This document shows, piece after piece, positions 43,648-52,646 of a stretch of 56,130 nt of DNA. Source of the DNA: Bacillota bacterium. Its GTDB lineage: Bacteria > Bacillota > Dethiobacteria > DTU022. Each line of letters opens with the position of its first letter. Position 1 is the stretch's first letter. Under the pieces are notes generated by a model. That model ran no database searches. It was not told where the DNA came from and worked only from the letters and a program-made list of their open reading frames with translations. Position numbers and translations under genes: made by a program. The DNA lies in NCBI GenBank assembly GCA_033549065.1, contig JAWSUE010000015.1:1-56130 (forward strand), read 5' to 3'.

Positions 43648-44556
43648 TCATTCCGATGAATAACTTGTCATTGCATAATCTTTAAATTTTTGAGCAGCAC
43701 TTCCCAGAACCCTGCTGTGGTGATAAACCAGGTAAAGTTGACGATGTATTTCTATGCCTTTTATCCTGTAGATATCAATACTGTTTGCTTCCAGCATATC
43801 CTGAATCGAAAGCTTGGAGAGAATTGCTATACCAAGGCCTTCCTTAACCGCCTGTTTGGTACCTTCCATGCTGTTTATATAGGTGATACCCCTGAAATCA
43901 CTCAGCTTATGACCGTGATCAGTCATTTCTTTCTCCATCAACTGCCGGGTAGCCGAACCTTTTTCCCGCATGATCAGGTGATGTCGAAACAGCTCCTTAA
44001 CAGGAACTCCATCGGGGTATATTTCATTACCGAGCAGACCTTTGCCGGTGCAGAGGACAAGTTCATCATTCACCAGGGGAATAAACGTTAACCGCTCCTC
44101 CGGTTTGACCAGGCCAACAAAACCAAGATCGTAACTGTAGTTCAGCAATCCTTCCAAAACAGCGCTGGTGTCGAGTATCGTAATGTTAAAATCAACTGAA
44201 GTTGAATCTTTGGTAAATCCTGCCAGTAAGCCGGGCAGTAAATATATACCGGGAACAGTGCTTGACCCGATATAAACCAACCCACCGGTATCTTCTCTCT
44301 GACCGGACAGCTTCATCCGGCATTCATCCTGCAAGTTAATGATCGACTGGGCGTAATCAAGAAAAATCCTGCCTGCTTCGGTCAGAACAGGCTCACGGGC
44401 CCGGGAACGATCAAGTAAAATCACACCTAATTCTTCCTCAAGCGCTTTTATTCTCACGCTGACGGAAGGCTGGCTGATAAACATTTTCTCTCCTGCTTCG
44501 GAAAAACTTTTCAGCGAAGCCACATTTATAAATGCCCTGATCTGTTCGAAGTCCAT
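43648..44556 (-). CDS. LysR-family transcriptional regulator
   Basis: 302 aa. The N-terminal winged HTH (FEQIRAFINVASLKSFSEAGEKMFISQPSVSVRIKALEEELG) and a periplasmic-binding-like effector domain are both complete. It is close in style to CysB/CbbR-type regulators. It is divergent from the YedE operon with a 225-nt shared upstream region, the usual layout of a LysR protein and its target. It therefore probably senses a sulfur or selenium metabolite; the effector is not known. Confidence 0.93.
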   Translation of the reverse strand: MDFEQIRAFINVASLKSFSEAGEKMFISQPSVSVRIKALEEELGVILLDRSRAREPVLTEAGRIFLDYAQSIINLQDECRMKLSGQREDTGGLVYIGSSTVPGIYLLPGLLAGFTKDSTSVDFNITILDTSAVLEGLLNYSYDLGFVGLVKPEERLTFIPLVNDELVLCTGKGLLGNEIYPDGVPVKELFRHHLIMREKGSATRQLMEKEMTDHGHKLSDFRGITYINSMEGTKQAVKEGLGIAILSKLSIQDMLEANSIDIYRIKGIEIHRQLYLVYHHSRVLGSAAQKFKDYAMTSYSSE

Positions 44557-44781
44557 CAGTCACAACCTTTTCCTTTTTTTACATTATACGAGTATTTTAA
44601 AGTTACGTCTATCAATTAGGGCTATAATTTCATCATGCTGATTAATGTATAAGGAAATGTGAATTCAATAACTTAATAGATGTTGCGCTTCATATAACTA
44701 ATCCATATTTAAATCAGGGTGGGCTATTTAATATAATTGGGGTGGTCTGAATATTTTATTATCATTTCAAGGAGGTTCAAA

Positions 44782-45834
44782 ATGCGCGATCGTTTATTTA
44801 TCATCATTGCCGGAGCTGTCGTAGGATTGCTGGCAGTTATTCTCGTTCTGATGGGCAATCCGGCAAACATGGGTTTCTGTATCGCCTGTTTTATCCGGGA
44901 TATAACAGGAGGATTGGGCCTGCACAGAGCTGCCGTGGTCCAGTATATCCGGCCGGAAATAATCGGTTTGATTCTTGGCGCCTTTGTTACCGCTTTTTCT
45001 GTAAAAGAGTTCAAAGCTACTGGTGGTTCCAGTCCGGTTATCCGTTTCTTTCTCGGTATGCTCATGATGGCTGGAGCCCTGATCTTTCTCGGCTGCCCCC
45101 TGCGATTGATTCTACGCCTGGCTGGCGGTGACTGGAATGCTCTCGTAGCGCTTCCGGGCTACATTCTCGGTATATGGATAGGCACTCTGTGGCTTCGCAA
45201 AGGCTACACCCTGGGCCGCAGCCAGGAACAGGCTCCTATCGGCGGTTTCGCGGCACCTTTTGTAGCTATTATTTTTCTCATTCTGCTGATTGCTGCACCG
45301 GCCTTTATCTTTTTCAGCCAGGAAGGTCCGGGATCGATGGCTGCGCCAGTTGCAATATCCCTCGGGGCCGGTTTACTGGTCGGGGTATTGGCCCAGCGGA
45401 CCAGGCTCTGCACTATGGGTGCTATCAGGGATTTAATTCTTTTTAAGGATTTTCACCTGTTCTCCGGCTTCGCCGCTATATTCGTCATTGCTTTGATCGG
45501 CAACCTGGTAACCGGTAAATTTATGCCCGGTTTTGAAGGACAACCGGTCGCTCATATGGCCAGTCTGTGGAATTTTCTAGGTATGACCGTGGTCGGATGG
45601 GCGGCAGTTCTGGCTGGTGGTTGTCCCTTTCGGCAGTTGATCCTATCCGGAGAAGGCCAGAGCGATGCTCTGATCACCGTATTCGGAATGTTTGCCGGTG
45701 CAGCTTTCATGCATAATTTCGGTTTAGCTGGAAGCCCTGCAGGTGTACCCCCGGCAGGACAGTGGATCGTATTTATCTCGCTGGCTGTTTTATTTTTTAT
45801 CAGTTTTGGAAATATAAAGTTCAAGGTCAGCTGA
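44782..45834 (+). CDS. YedE/YeeE family sulfur or selenium transport protein
   Basis: 350 aa from the ATG at 44782, with AAGGAGG 6 nt upstream; an earlier in-frame ATG at 44737 has none. About nine membrane helices form two YeeE/YedE repeats. The conserved cysteines lie in GFCIACFIRD, GCPLR, RLCTMG and GCPFRQ, the sites that relay thiosulfate or a selenium compound in this family. The downstream TusA-like, DUF3343, cysteine-desulfurase and YedF genes match the selenium-metabolism neighbourhood of YedE. No selD is in the window. Confidence 0.88.
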   Translation: MRDRLFIIIAGAVVGLLAVILVLMGNPANMGFCIACFIRDITGGLGLHRAAVVQYIRPEIIGLILGAFVTAFSVKEFKATGGSSPVIRFFLGMLMMAGALIFLGCPLRLILRLAGGDWNALVALPGYILGIWIGTLWLRKGYTLGRSQEQAPIGGFAAPFVAIIFLILLIAAPAFIFFSQEGPGSMAAPVAISLGAGLLVGVLAQRTRLCTMGAIRDLILFKDFHLFSGFAAIFVIALIGNLVTGKFMPGFEGQPVAHMASLWNFLGMTVVGWAAVLAGGCPFRQLILSGEGQSDALITVFGMFAGAAFMHNFGLAGSPAGVPPAGQWIVFISLAVLFFISFGNIKFKVS

Positions 45835-45886
45835 TAGTTTGTTTTCATGATCAGGATTAATCTTATCTTACGGGGGAGGATTGAAA

Positions 45887-46099
45887 ATGTCAGATATGGT
45901 TGACTGCCGGGGACTTTCATGTCCCGAACCAGTTATGATGACCAGGAGCGCTCTTCAGCAATCTTCAGGAGAAGTGGTTACGGTTGTGGTTAGTAACGCA
46001 GTAGCCCGGGACAATGTAAGCAGAGCAGCAAAATCAATGGGTTGGCAGGTTACTGTTGATGCCGATGGTGACGATTTCATATTAAAAATAACCAAATAG
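45887..46099 (+). CDS. TusA/SirA-like sulfur carrier protein
   Basis: 70 aa. DCRGLSCPEPV carries the persulfide-forming Cys. GGGGGAGGA precedes the ATG at 45887. It probably accepts sulfur or selenium delivered by YedE or the downstream cysteine-desulfurase-like enzyme. A second TusA domain is part of YedF in the same operon. Confidence 0.9.
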   Translation: MSDMVDCRGLSCPEPVMMTRSALQQSSGEVVTVVVSNAVARDNVSRAAKSMGWQVTVDADGDDFILKITK

Positions 46100-46119
46100 A
46101 TATAGAAAATGTAGGTAAG

Positions 46120-46197
46120 CCGGGAGCCATTAATCTTTTTGCATTGAATCAAAAACTCAGATTGATGCAAAAAGTTAATTTGGATAATGGCTCCCGG
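46120..46197 (+). repeat. large nested inverted repeat in the selenium/sulfur operon
   Basis: Outer arms CCGGGAGCCATTA / TAATGGCTCCCGG (13 bp, perfect; 46120-46132 and 46185-46197) and inner arms CTTTTTGCAT / ATGCAAAAAG (10 bp; 46135-46144 and 46165-46174). No T-run follows on either strand, so it is not a plain terminator. A TATAAT-like box lies 14 nt downstream (46212-46217), before the DUF3343 gene. It could be an operator, an mRNA processing element or a small repetitive element. Confidence 0.75.
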
Positions 46198-46246
46198 TGA
46201 AACTTTAAGGTATAATGCATAAAGATTGCTTTAAGAAGGAGATAAA

Positions 46247-46525
46247 ATGGCTTCCAACTGCTATATTACATTTCCTACAACATATTTTGCTATCCGCGCC
46301 GAGAGTTTACTTAAAAATGGGACATTTCCATTTAAAATGGTCCCCGTTCCGCGGGTGATCAGTTCCAGCTGCGGGACAGCTTTACGTTGCAGCTGTGAAG
46401 CCATATCGGAAATCAGGCAATATCTGCTTCAAAACAGCCTTGAACTGGAAGGGTTCTACAGGCTTGAGGAGTTCGGTCTTCAGACACCGACTATCGAAAA
46501 GTTAACATATAGAACCGAAAGTTGA
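46247..46525 (+). CDS. DUF3343 putative Se/S carrier-like protein
   Basis: 92 aa. CYITFPTTYFAIRAESLL at the N-terminus and a cysteine cluster SSSCGTALRCSC match the DUF3343 family, commonly found beside YedF and the cysteine-desulfurase-like gene. AAGGAGA precedes the ATG. It probably handles a persulfide or perselenide; unproven. Confidence 0.85.
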   Translation: MASNCYITFPTTYFAIRAESLLKNGTFPFKMVPVPRVISSSCGTALRCSCEAISEIRQYLLQNSLELEGFYRLEEFGLQTPTIEKLTYRTES

Positions 46526-46529
46526 GAAA

Positions 46530-47702
46530 ATGATGATTAATAATCACAACCTGTACTTTGATAATGCATCAACATCATGGCCAAAACCGGAAGCAGTATA
46601 CCGGGCAGCGGAAAATTACATGCGTAATGCTTTCGGCAACCCCGGACGTTCAGGGCATACCCGGACACTCGAATCAGACCGGTTAATCTACAATACCAGG
46701 GTGGCTATCTGCGAATTATTCAAAATTCCGGATCCCTCCAGGGTCGTCTTCGCTTTGAATGCAACTGATGCTTTAAATATTGCTATCAAGGGAATACTGG
46801 AGGCTGGAGATCACGTTTTATTCACTGCCATGGAACATAACTCGGTTTTACGACCGCTCGGTAGACTGCGAAATGAGCAGTTAATTACCACTACCATGGT
46901 TCCCTGCTCTCCCGAAGGATACCCGGATCTCAATTCCCTTGAAGCTTCATACATGAGTAATACCAGACTTTTGATCGTTAACCATGCATCCAATGTTACA
47001 GGTACAATCATCCCTCTGAAAGAAATGATTGAATCTGCGCATAAAAGAAATATACCGGTTCTCGTTGACGCAGCCCAGAGCGCAGGTACATTAAATTTAG
47101 ATGTTTCAGCCGACGATATTGATTTACTGGCTTTCACCGGACATAAAAGCCTGCTCGGACCGACTGGAACAGGCGGCTTATACGTTAAAAAGGGAATCGA
47201 ACTGAAACCACTGCGTGAGGGCGGTACGGGAAGCCAGTCTGAATCTGATCTTCACCCTGAAAGCATGCCGGAACGATTGGAAGCGGGAACACTGAATAGT
47301 TCTGGTCTTTCAGGATTGCTAGAAGGAATCAGGTTTATAGACGAAATCGGGATAGAGAAAATTAGAGATCATGAAGTTATGATCCGGTCATACATGGTTG
47401 AAAAATTAAAAAAACTTGATGGCCTGAACATCTATGGCCCTGAAGATTCCGGTTTATGCTCACCGGTGCTCAGTATAACCATCGACAATGCTGACTGTGG
47501 CGAGGTTGGTTTTATCCTCGAATCAAGCTACGGAATATTATGCCGCACTGGCCTTCACTGCGCACCGCTTGCCCACCAGGCGATCGGTACTTTTCCCGAG
47601 GGAACAATCAGGTTAAGCCCCGGATATTTTACCAGCAAAGAAGATGTGGATTATCTTGCCGGGGCACTTAAAGATATTATCAGCTTGTCTACTAAATCAT
47701 AA
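46530..47702 (+). CDS. cysteine desulfurase-like aminotransferase class V enzyme
   Basis: 390 aa PLP enzyme: YFDNASTSWPKP, the PLP lysine in FTGHKSLLGPTGTGG and the mobile-loop cysteine in CRTGLHCAPLAHQAIGT, as in NifS/CsdA-like families. It would release sulfur from cysteine or selenium from selenocysteine. It starts 4 nt after the DUF3343 stop (ATG at 46530 or 46533) with no strong ribosome binding site, indicating coupling. Confidence 0.9.
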   Translation: MMINNHNLYFDNASTSWPKPEAVYRAAENYMRNAFGNPGRSGHTRTLESDRLIYNTRVAICELFKIPDPSRVVFALNATDALNIAIKGILEAGDHVLFTAMEHNSVLRPLGRLRNEQLITTTMVPCSPEGYPDLNSLEASYMSNTRLLIVNHASNVTGTIIPLKEMIESAHKRNIPVLVDAAQSAGTLNLDVSADDIDLLAFTGHKSLLGPTGTGGLYVKKGIELKPLREGGTGSQSESDLHPESMPERLEAGTLNSSGLSGLLEGIRFIDEIGIEKIRDHEVMIRSYMVEKLKKLDGLNIYGPEDSGLCSPVLSITIDNADCGEVGFILESSYGILCRTGLHCAPLAHQAIGTFPEGTIRLSPGYFTSKEDVDYLAGALKDIISLSTKS

Positions 47703-47727
47703 GTTATTCTTAATTGGGGGTTATAAG

Positions 47728-48324
47728 ATGAAATCGATCGACTGCAGGGGACTTAATTGTCCCGAACCTGTTATTAGAACCAAAAAAGCAATCTCAGAGG
47801 AGCCTTTGAAAGGGCTAGTCGTTCTCGTTGACAATGAAACAGCCAGGGAAAATGTCCTGCGTTATGCCCGCAACCGGGGTAAAAAAGCAGACTGGCAGGA
47901 AAAATCCGGTTATTACGAAGTCACTATCCAGTCGGATCCCAACATAGATTCCAAACCGGACAAACCCGAAGATATTTTGAAAACTGATGTAAAACCGGTT
48001 CTTTTCATCGGCACAAATGAACTGGGCAGCGGCAGTACCGAACTCGGTCAGCTTTTAATGCGAAACTTCATATATACCCTTACCCAACGTGAAGAACTGC
48101 CGCAGGCTATTGTGTTCATGAATTCCGGTGTCAGGCTCAGTATAGAATCGTCACCTGTATCAGAAGAGCTAAAAGAGCTCGAAGCTAAAGGGGTAATCAT
48201 CCTGGTCTGTGGAACATGTCTGGACTATTATCAACTTAAAGAGGAGCATCGGGCCGGACAGGTCAGCAATATGTATGATATTTCCGATCTATTATTGAAT
48301 GCAGGGAAAGTAATTTCAATCTGA
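47728..48324 (+). CDS. yedF: YedF-like TusA-DsrE fusion (selenium metabolism protein)
   Basis: 198 aa from the ATG at 47728, following GGGGG; the open frame upstream overlaps the desulfurase gene. An N-terminal TusA domain (DCRGLNCPEPV, Cys10) and a C-terminal DsrE-like domain (about 85-195; VLVCGTCLDYYQL with paired Cys) are visible. YedF co-occurs with SelD and YedE in selenium-using genomes. It is last in the operon and convergent with a small membrane-protein gene 2 nt away. Confidence 0.9.
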   Translation: MKSIDCRGLNCPEPVIRTKKAISEEPLKGLVVLVDNETARENVLRYARNRGKKADWQEKSGYYEVTIQSDPNIDSKPDKPEDILKTDVKPVLFIGTNELGSGSTELGQLLMRNFIYTLTQREELPQAIVFMNSGVRLSIESSPVSEELKELEAKGVIILVCGTCLDYYQLKEEHRAGQVSNMYDISDLLLNAGKVISI

Positions 48325-48326
48325 TA

Positions 48327-48584
48327 CTAATTAAATGTTTCCATTAGAAGCTGAGAATTAAACACTCCTGATCTCAACAGGTAGATACTGACTGCAATAT
48401 TCAGCACTGCAAGTATAAGCCCCAGTCCGTTCAGGAAGATACCCGACTTTGCCATCGAGCTTCTCTCCAGCCGGTAGCTGGAAATACCCATTGAAAGACC
48501 GATACAGGCCAGAATTAGCCCAACCAGGGGGATTACCCAGCCAATCAGCATCACTATTCCTATTTTTACCGAATTTCGGGCCAT
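48327..48584 (-). CDS. small two-helix membrane protein (DUF4190-like)
   Basis: 85 aa with two hydrophobic helices (about 9-32 and 50-71) and a GISSYRL turn between them, similar to DUF4190/DUF2371-type proteins. No clear ribosome binding site precedes the ATG. Function unknown; it is isolated between the yedF stop and the DMT transporter. Confidence 0.65.
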   Translation of the reverse strand: MARNSVKIGIVMLIGWVIPLVGLILACIGLSMGISSYRLERSSMAKSGIFLNGLGLILAVLNIAVSIYLLRSGVFNSQLLMETFN

Positions 48585-48702
48585 ATCGCGATCATATCAT
48601 AGTCCTGAAATACCGGCAATTGCTCTCTCCGGACGATAATGATATATTTGTAACGGCCTGTTTTATAGTCAAGCAAATATACATTTTATCAGGAGGCATA
48701 TT

Positions 48703-49584
48703 TTGGTAACAGCACTGCTGGAAGGAAAGCTCTTAACCCGTAACAGGGCAATAATTTCCGTGGCTATTGCGGCAGCTTTCTGGAGTACAAGTGGTTTGTT
48801 CATTAAGTTGATCGATCTAAGCCCTTTAACCATAGCGGGAACACGAAGTCTGATCGCTGCTTTACTGATGATTACTCTGATCAATAAAAAACTTCGTTTC
48901 AGGTGGTCATTTCCCCAGATTGCCGGAGCGGTTGCCTATTCTGTAACGGTCATTACCTTTGTGACCGCCACCAAGCTAACCACTGCAGCAAACGCAATTC
49001 TATTACAATATACAGTACCGGTTTTTACTGCTTTATTGGGCGCCTGGCTGCTTCGTGAAGCTGTATCACGGATAGATTGGATAATTATCACTCTTGTTGT
49101 GGGTGGGATGGCTTTATTTTTCTTTGATAAACTTACTACGGGTGGTTTCTGGGGCAATGTTCTGGCTATTATCAGCGCAGGAACCTTTGCCTTTATGATT
49201 ATATTCCTCCGTATGCAAAAAAAAGAATCTCCAACTGAAACTATTATTCTCGGCAATATAATTACAGCCTTGATTTGTGCTCCATTTATTTTTCAGGATC
49301 CACCAACCGGAAGTAGTTGGTTGCCTCTTTTCTATCTCGGAATCTTTCAGCTTGGCCTGCCTTTTGTGCTATATTCGACCGCCATTAAATATGTTACAGC
49401 ATTAGACGCTGTTTTGGTCCAAACTATCGAACCGCTTCTGAACCCCATATGGGTTTTTTTAATTATTGGTGAAGCCCCGGGGAAATGGGCGATACTTGGA
49501 GGAATTGTCGTTATCTCAACTGTTACCATCCGAAACATTTTCTTCAGCAGAAAAGAAGTCAAAGAAACACCAATAGCCAGCTGA
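48703..49584 (+). CDS. DMT-superfamily (EamA) exporter
   Basis: 293 aa with ten membrane helices in two EamA repeats (AAFWSTSGLFIKLI ... LLQYTVPVFTALLGAWLLRE; LPFVLYSTAIKYVTALDAVLVQTIEPLLNPIW). It is probably an amino-acid or metabolite exporter. The start is TTG, 6 nt after AGGAGG. It is a single-gene unit. Confidence 0.92.
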   Translation: MVTALLEGKLLTRNRAIISVAIAAAFWSTSGLFIKLIDLSPLTIAGTRSLIAALLMITLINKKLRFRWSFPQIAGAVAYSVTVITFVTATKLTTAANAILLQYTVPVFTALLGAWLLREAVSRIDWIIITLVVGGMALFFFDKLTTGGFWGNVLAIISAGTFAFMIIFLRMQKKESPTETIILGNIITALICAPFIFQDPPTGSSWLPLFYLGIFQLGLPFVLYSTAIKYVTALDAVLVQTIEPLLNPIWVFLIIGEAPGKWAILGGIVVISTVTIRNIFFSRKEVKETPIAS

Positions 49585-49602
49585 TTTATGAAATTTCATA
49601 AA
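49585..49602. repeat. 18-bp perfect palindrome after the DMT gene
   Basis: TTTATGAAATTTCATAAA, beginning right after the stop codon. It may be an operator-like site or a chance AT-rich palindrome; no role can be assigned. Confidence 0.35.
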
Positions 49603-49701
49603 CCTCATATCAGAAAACTTAAAAAAGATATCTGTTAATAAATTCTAAATTAACAACTGGCTTTATTATATTTCGAAAAACATGACAGGAAAAATTAAAC
49701 T

Positions 49702-49736
49702 AAAAAGCAGAGCCAAATATCGTGGCTCTGCTTTTT
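49702..49736. terminator. bidirectional intrinsic terminator between DMT and liv genes
   Basis: Perfect 9-bp stem AGCAGAGCC / GGCTCTGCT with a 9-nt loop, flanked by five A and five T, so it works on both strands. It serves the convergent DMT and ABC transporter units. Confidence 0.92.
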
Positions 49737-49771
49737 CTGAAATCAGAATTACTAATAAAACTACTTATACA

Positions 49772-50944
49772 TTAACTTGCTGCTGCCTGCCTTTTCTCCA
49801 ATACTTTTCTTACTTGGCTGGCCGGAAGCATTGGTTCAACTTTCTCGGGAACCAGTCCATGTGGTAAGAAAAGAATGACACCCATAATGACCAGGCCCAT
49901 TAGCGTATACTCCAACCAGAGGGGATCAATTCCGACCGCGAGCAGGAAACCAAACCACTGTGAACGGAAAATTACGATCATTGTCCGCAAAATGGTCAGT
50001 AAAAATACACCTAGAAGAACCCCGACATTACTTCCGATTCCACCGAGCATCATAAATGCCCAGGGCCAGAATGTAAATGTCAACCTCGTGAAGCCGATAG
50101 CGGCAACGGAACCGGTATAAATAACATAAAGACCTCCGGCTATAGCAGCCAGGGTTGAACCGATTACAAGAACTTGGGTTCTTACTTTTACAACATCCAA
50201 TCCTGCAGCTGCAGCTGATACGTCATTATCACGAATCATGCGCATGTTTCGGCCAAAAGGAGACTTTATTAACCTTTGTATATAAACATATACGACGAAA
50301 GCAATTACGAAGATCACAATAACGGTTGTTGCAAAACGATCGCCGCCAAAAAGTCTGAATGGATCAGGCACGTGCACCGGAGTGCTACCACCTACTATTA
50401 TTTTCCAGTTATGACCGACCCACATCAAAAAGTCCCCGAATGCTAGAAGGGAAATACCGAGGTAAGCTTCCTTCAGGCGGATAGCCGGTCGTGAAATCAA
50501 CCAGCCAAGAGTTGCTCCTGAAATGCCGGCGATTACAATACATAACAGTAGAAATCCTATCGAGTAAAGCCAACTATTGGCCAAAAGTTCAGTTATCTCA
50601 GGTACAAGCCTGAAGTTAACGGTATCCGAAGCATAATTAGCACCGGATGGCATGCCCAAAAAACCGGCTACTATACGACCGGGAAGAGCGCCTACAGCAA
50701 AAGCGCCGGCAATAACTGCCGCCACACGTCCGAACTGAGAAACACCGGCATAACCAACCTCAAGGTTCAAACTCATCGTTATTATCGCGAATATAGCAAA
50801 GTCAATAAAGATTGTCCAGATAATGGAAATACCGCGGCTTTGAAGTAAAACCGCAAGAAGCACCACAATTATCGTAACTACAATAATGATATTAAGGTAA
50901 GCTGTATTTTTAAATAGTTTTTGGAAATAATTTTCGTTGGTCAT
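49772..50944 (-). CDS. livM: branched-chain amino acid-type ABC transporter permease, LivM-like
   Basis: 390 aa with about ten membrane helices and the LivM motif SPFGRNMRMIRDNDVSAAAAGLDV (the EAA-like loop contacting the ATPase), then GGIGSNVGVLLGVF. The ATG overlaps the livH-like stop. It is longer than typical LivM (about 320-360) because of an insertion at about residues 100-130 between helices. The substrate may be an amino acid, amide or urea. Confidence 0.9.
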   Translation of the reverse strand: MTNENYFQKLFKNTAYLNIIIVVTIIVVLLAVLLQSRGISIIWTIFIDFAIFAIITMSLNLEVGYAGVSQFGRVAAVIAGAFAVGALPGRIVAGFLGMPSGANYASDTVNFRLVPEITELLANSWLYSIGFLLLCIVIAGISGATLGWLISRPAIRLKEAYLGISLLAFGDFLMWVGHNWKIIVGGSTPVHVPDPFRLFGGDRFATTVIVIFVIAFVVYVYIQRLIKSPFGRNMRMIRDNDVSAAAAGLDVVKVRTQVLVIGSTLAAIAGGLYVIYTGSVAAIGFTRLTFTFWPWAFMMLGGIGSNVGVLLGVFLLTILRTMIVIFRSQWFGFLLAVGIDPLWLEYTLMGLVIMGVILFLPHGLVPEKVEPMLPASQVRKVLEKRQAAAS

Positions 50945-51876
50945 GCTCTATCACCTCTCTTCCCAACTAAAGAGCCAAGCAATTTAAGAAGCGGTATACC
51001 GGTTAAGCCCCTGGGGAATATAATCAGGGTTGCCGCCATGATGAACAGCGGAATGCCCATCCTGTATCCTAAAACCCATGCTCCAAATTGTTTAGATAGT
51101 AGATAAACACCGGCATATTCCGTCATACCGATGACAAATCCACCCAGGATACCGCCATAGATACTGCCAAGCCCACCAAGAATTGCACCGGCAAACATCA
51201 GGGGAATCGTAAACATACCCATAACCGGGGTTCCTGTCATCGCCATCGACATAAATGAACCACCAAGGCCGGCCATGGATCCGCTAATAATCCAGGATAC
51301 CAGGTAAACCCGGTCAGAGTTGATCCCTGAAGCACTGGCTAGAACGGGATTCTCAATAGTGGCGCGCATAGCCACGCCAAACTTAGTTCTGGTTAGGAAA
51401 TAGTGCAGCGCCATCAGAAAAGTAACAGCGATGACTGGTAAAATAAAGGTTGCTGCCCTCTCTCCAAATAATTCAAAATCAAAGAGGTTCATAGTCACTC
51501 TGCGGGGGAACAACCTGTAAGCATTTGTCAGGTAATCGGCGTACATTTGGATAAACGAGAGTAACACGAGGTCATAACCCAGTGTGGACATCATCAGGGT
51601 TATTTCAGCAGCCTGCCGACGTAATAAATGTTTGTTTAGCGTATAGTAACAGATTACTCCTACAATCGCTCCGATAACAAGCACTATGGGATAATATCGG
51701 TAAGGCAGGCCTCCATATAGAGTAACCCCTGTGTATGTAACATAAAAGCCGATTGTTGCCATGCTGGCAACTGCAAAGTTAAAAGTCCGTGTAGAAATAT
51801 ACAACAATGTGACACTTCCGGCCAGCAGTGCTAGGCTGCTGGCATAAATTAAACCACTAGCCATCCAAGGCGCCAT
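50941..51876 (-). CDS. livH: branched-chain amino acid-type ABC transporter permease, LivH-like
   Basis: 311 aa with eight membrane helices. Motifs include TRTKFGVAMRATIENPVLASASGINSDRVY, the EAA loop, and AGAILGGLGSIYGGILGGFVIG. It pairs with LivM to form the pore. GGGGAG lies before the ATG. It follows livF by 5 nt and overlaps livM. Confidence 0.92.
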   Translation of the reverse strand: MAPWMASGLIYASSLALLAGSVTLLYISTRTFNFAVASMATIGFYVTYTGVTLYGGLPYRYYPIVLVIGAIVGVICYYTLNKHLLRRQAAEITLMMSTLGYDLVLLSFIQMYADYLTNAYRLFPRRVTMNLFDFELFGERAATFILPVIAVTFLMALHYFLTRTKFGVAMRATIENPVLASASGINSDRVYLVSWIISGSMAGLGGSFMSMAMTGTPVMGMFTIPLMFAGAILGGLGSIYGGILGGFVIGMTEYAGVYLLSKQFGAWVLGYRMGIPLFIMAATLIIFPRGLTGIPLLKLLGSLVGKRGDRA

Positions 51877-51881
51877 CGGAT

Positions 51882-52646
51882 TTACTCACTCCCCTTCTCT
51901 AACTTCGGTGCAGCCAGTCCGCCTTCTTTGTCTGATGCAGGCTTGATTCCAAGATACATCGAGCAAAGTTCAGGTTCGTTTAGCAAGTCACTAGCCTTGC
52001 CGGTATATCTGACTTCACCGCTGACTAATAGGTAGGCTGAGTCACCAATCTCCAGCGCCCTTTTTGCCATCTGTTCCACCATCAGGATGGTGATACCCAT
52101 CTCGTCTTTCAGTCTGGCAACTTCAATCATCACTTTTTCAGCTATGATCGGTGCAAGGTCAGTACTCAACTCATCTAAAAGCATTAATTTCGGATTTTTC
52201 ATCAAGCCCATAGCTATGGCAAGCATACGCCTTTCGCCACCGCTCAGTGTTCCGGCGTGGCGGCGAATAAATTTTTTGAGTACCGGAAATATCTCGGTCA
52301 TCTCTTCAGCTTTACGCTTAACTTCATCCTTAGGCATCAAGTAACCGGCCATGTGTAGGTTGTCCATAACTGATAATTCAGCAAATACATTACCCATCTG
52401 TGGAACATAAGAAATGCCCCGTTTAGCCAGATTGTATGTAGATATGTTGTTTAATGGAGAGCCTTCCAATAATATTTCTCCGGAAAAAACAGAGGCAATA
52501 TTCATAATGCTGCAGAGCAGGGTGGTCTTTCCGGCCCCGTTTGGTCCGACCACTACGGTAAGTTCTTTTTCTGGAACTTCTATATCAAGATCAAAAAGTA
52601 CCTGCAGTTTTCCATAGCCTGAATTAAGTTTTTTAACAGTTAACAT
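51882..52646 (-). CDS. livF: ABC transporter ATPase, LivF-like
   Basis: 254 aa: Walker A GPNGAGKTTLL, signature LSGGERRMLAIAMGL, Walker B MLLDELSTDLAP and the LivF-type ENLHMAGY-like segment DNLHMAGYLMP. Supplies ATP hydrolysis with LivG. It overlaps the livG-like gene by 7 nt. Confidence 0.93.
   Translation of the reverse strand: MLTVKKLNSGYGKLQVLFDLDIEVPEKELTVVVGPNGAGKTTLLCSIMNIASVFSGEILLEGSPLNNISTYNLAKRGISYVPQMGNVFAELSVMDNLHMAGYLMPKDEVKRKAEEMTEIFPVLKKFIRRHAGTLSGGERRMLAIAMGLMKNPKLMLLDELSTDLAPIIAEKVMIEVARLKDEMGITILMVEQMAKRALEIGDSAYLLVSGEVRYTGKASDLLNEPELCSMYLGIKPASDKEGGLAAPKLEKGSE

Noticed and set aside
44782-48324. In-frame UGA/SECIS selenoprotein in the selenium-type operon
   Set aside because: All frames end normally and no family-conserved Cys is replaced by TGA.
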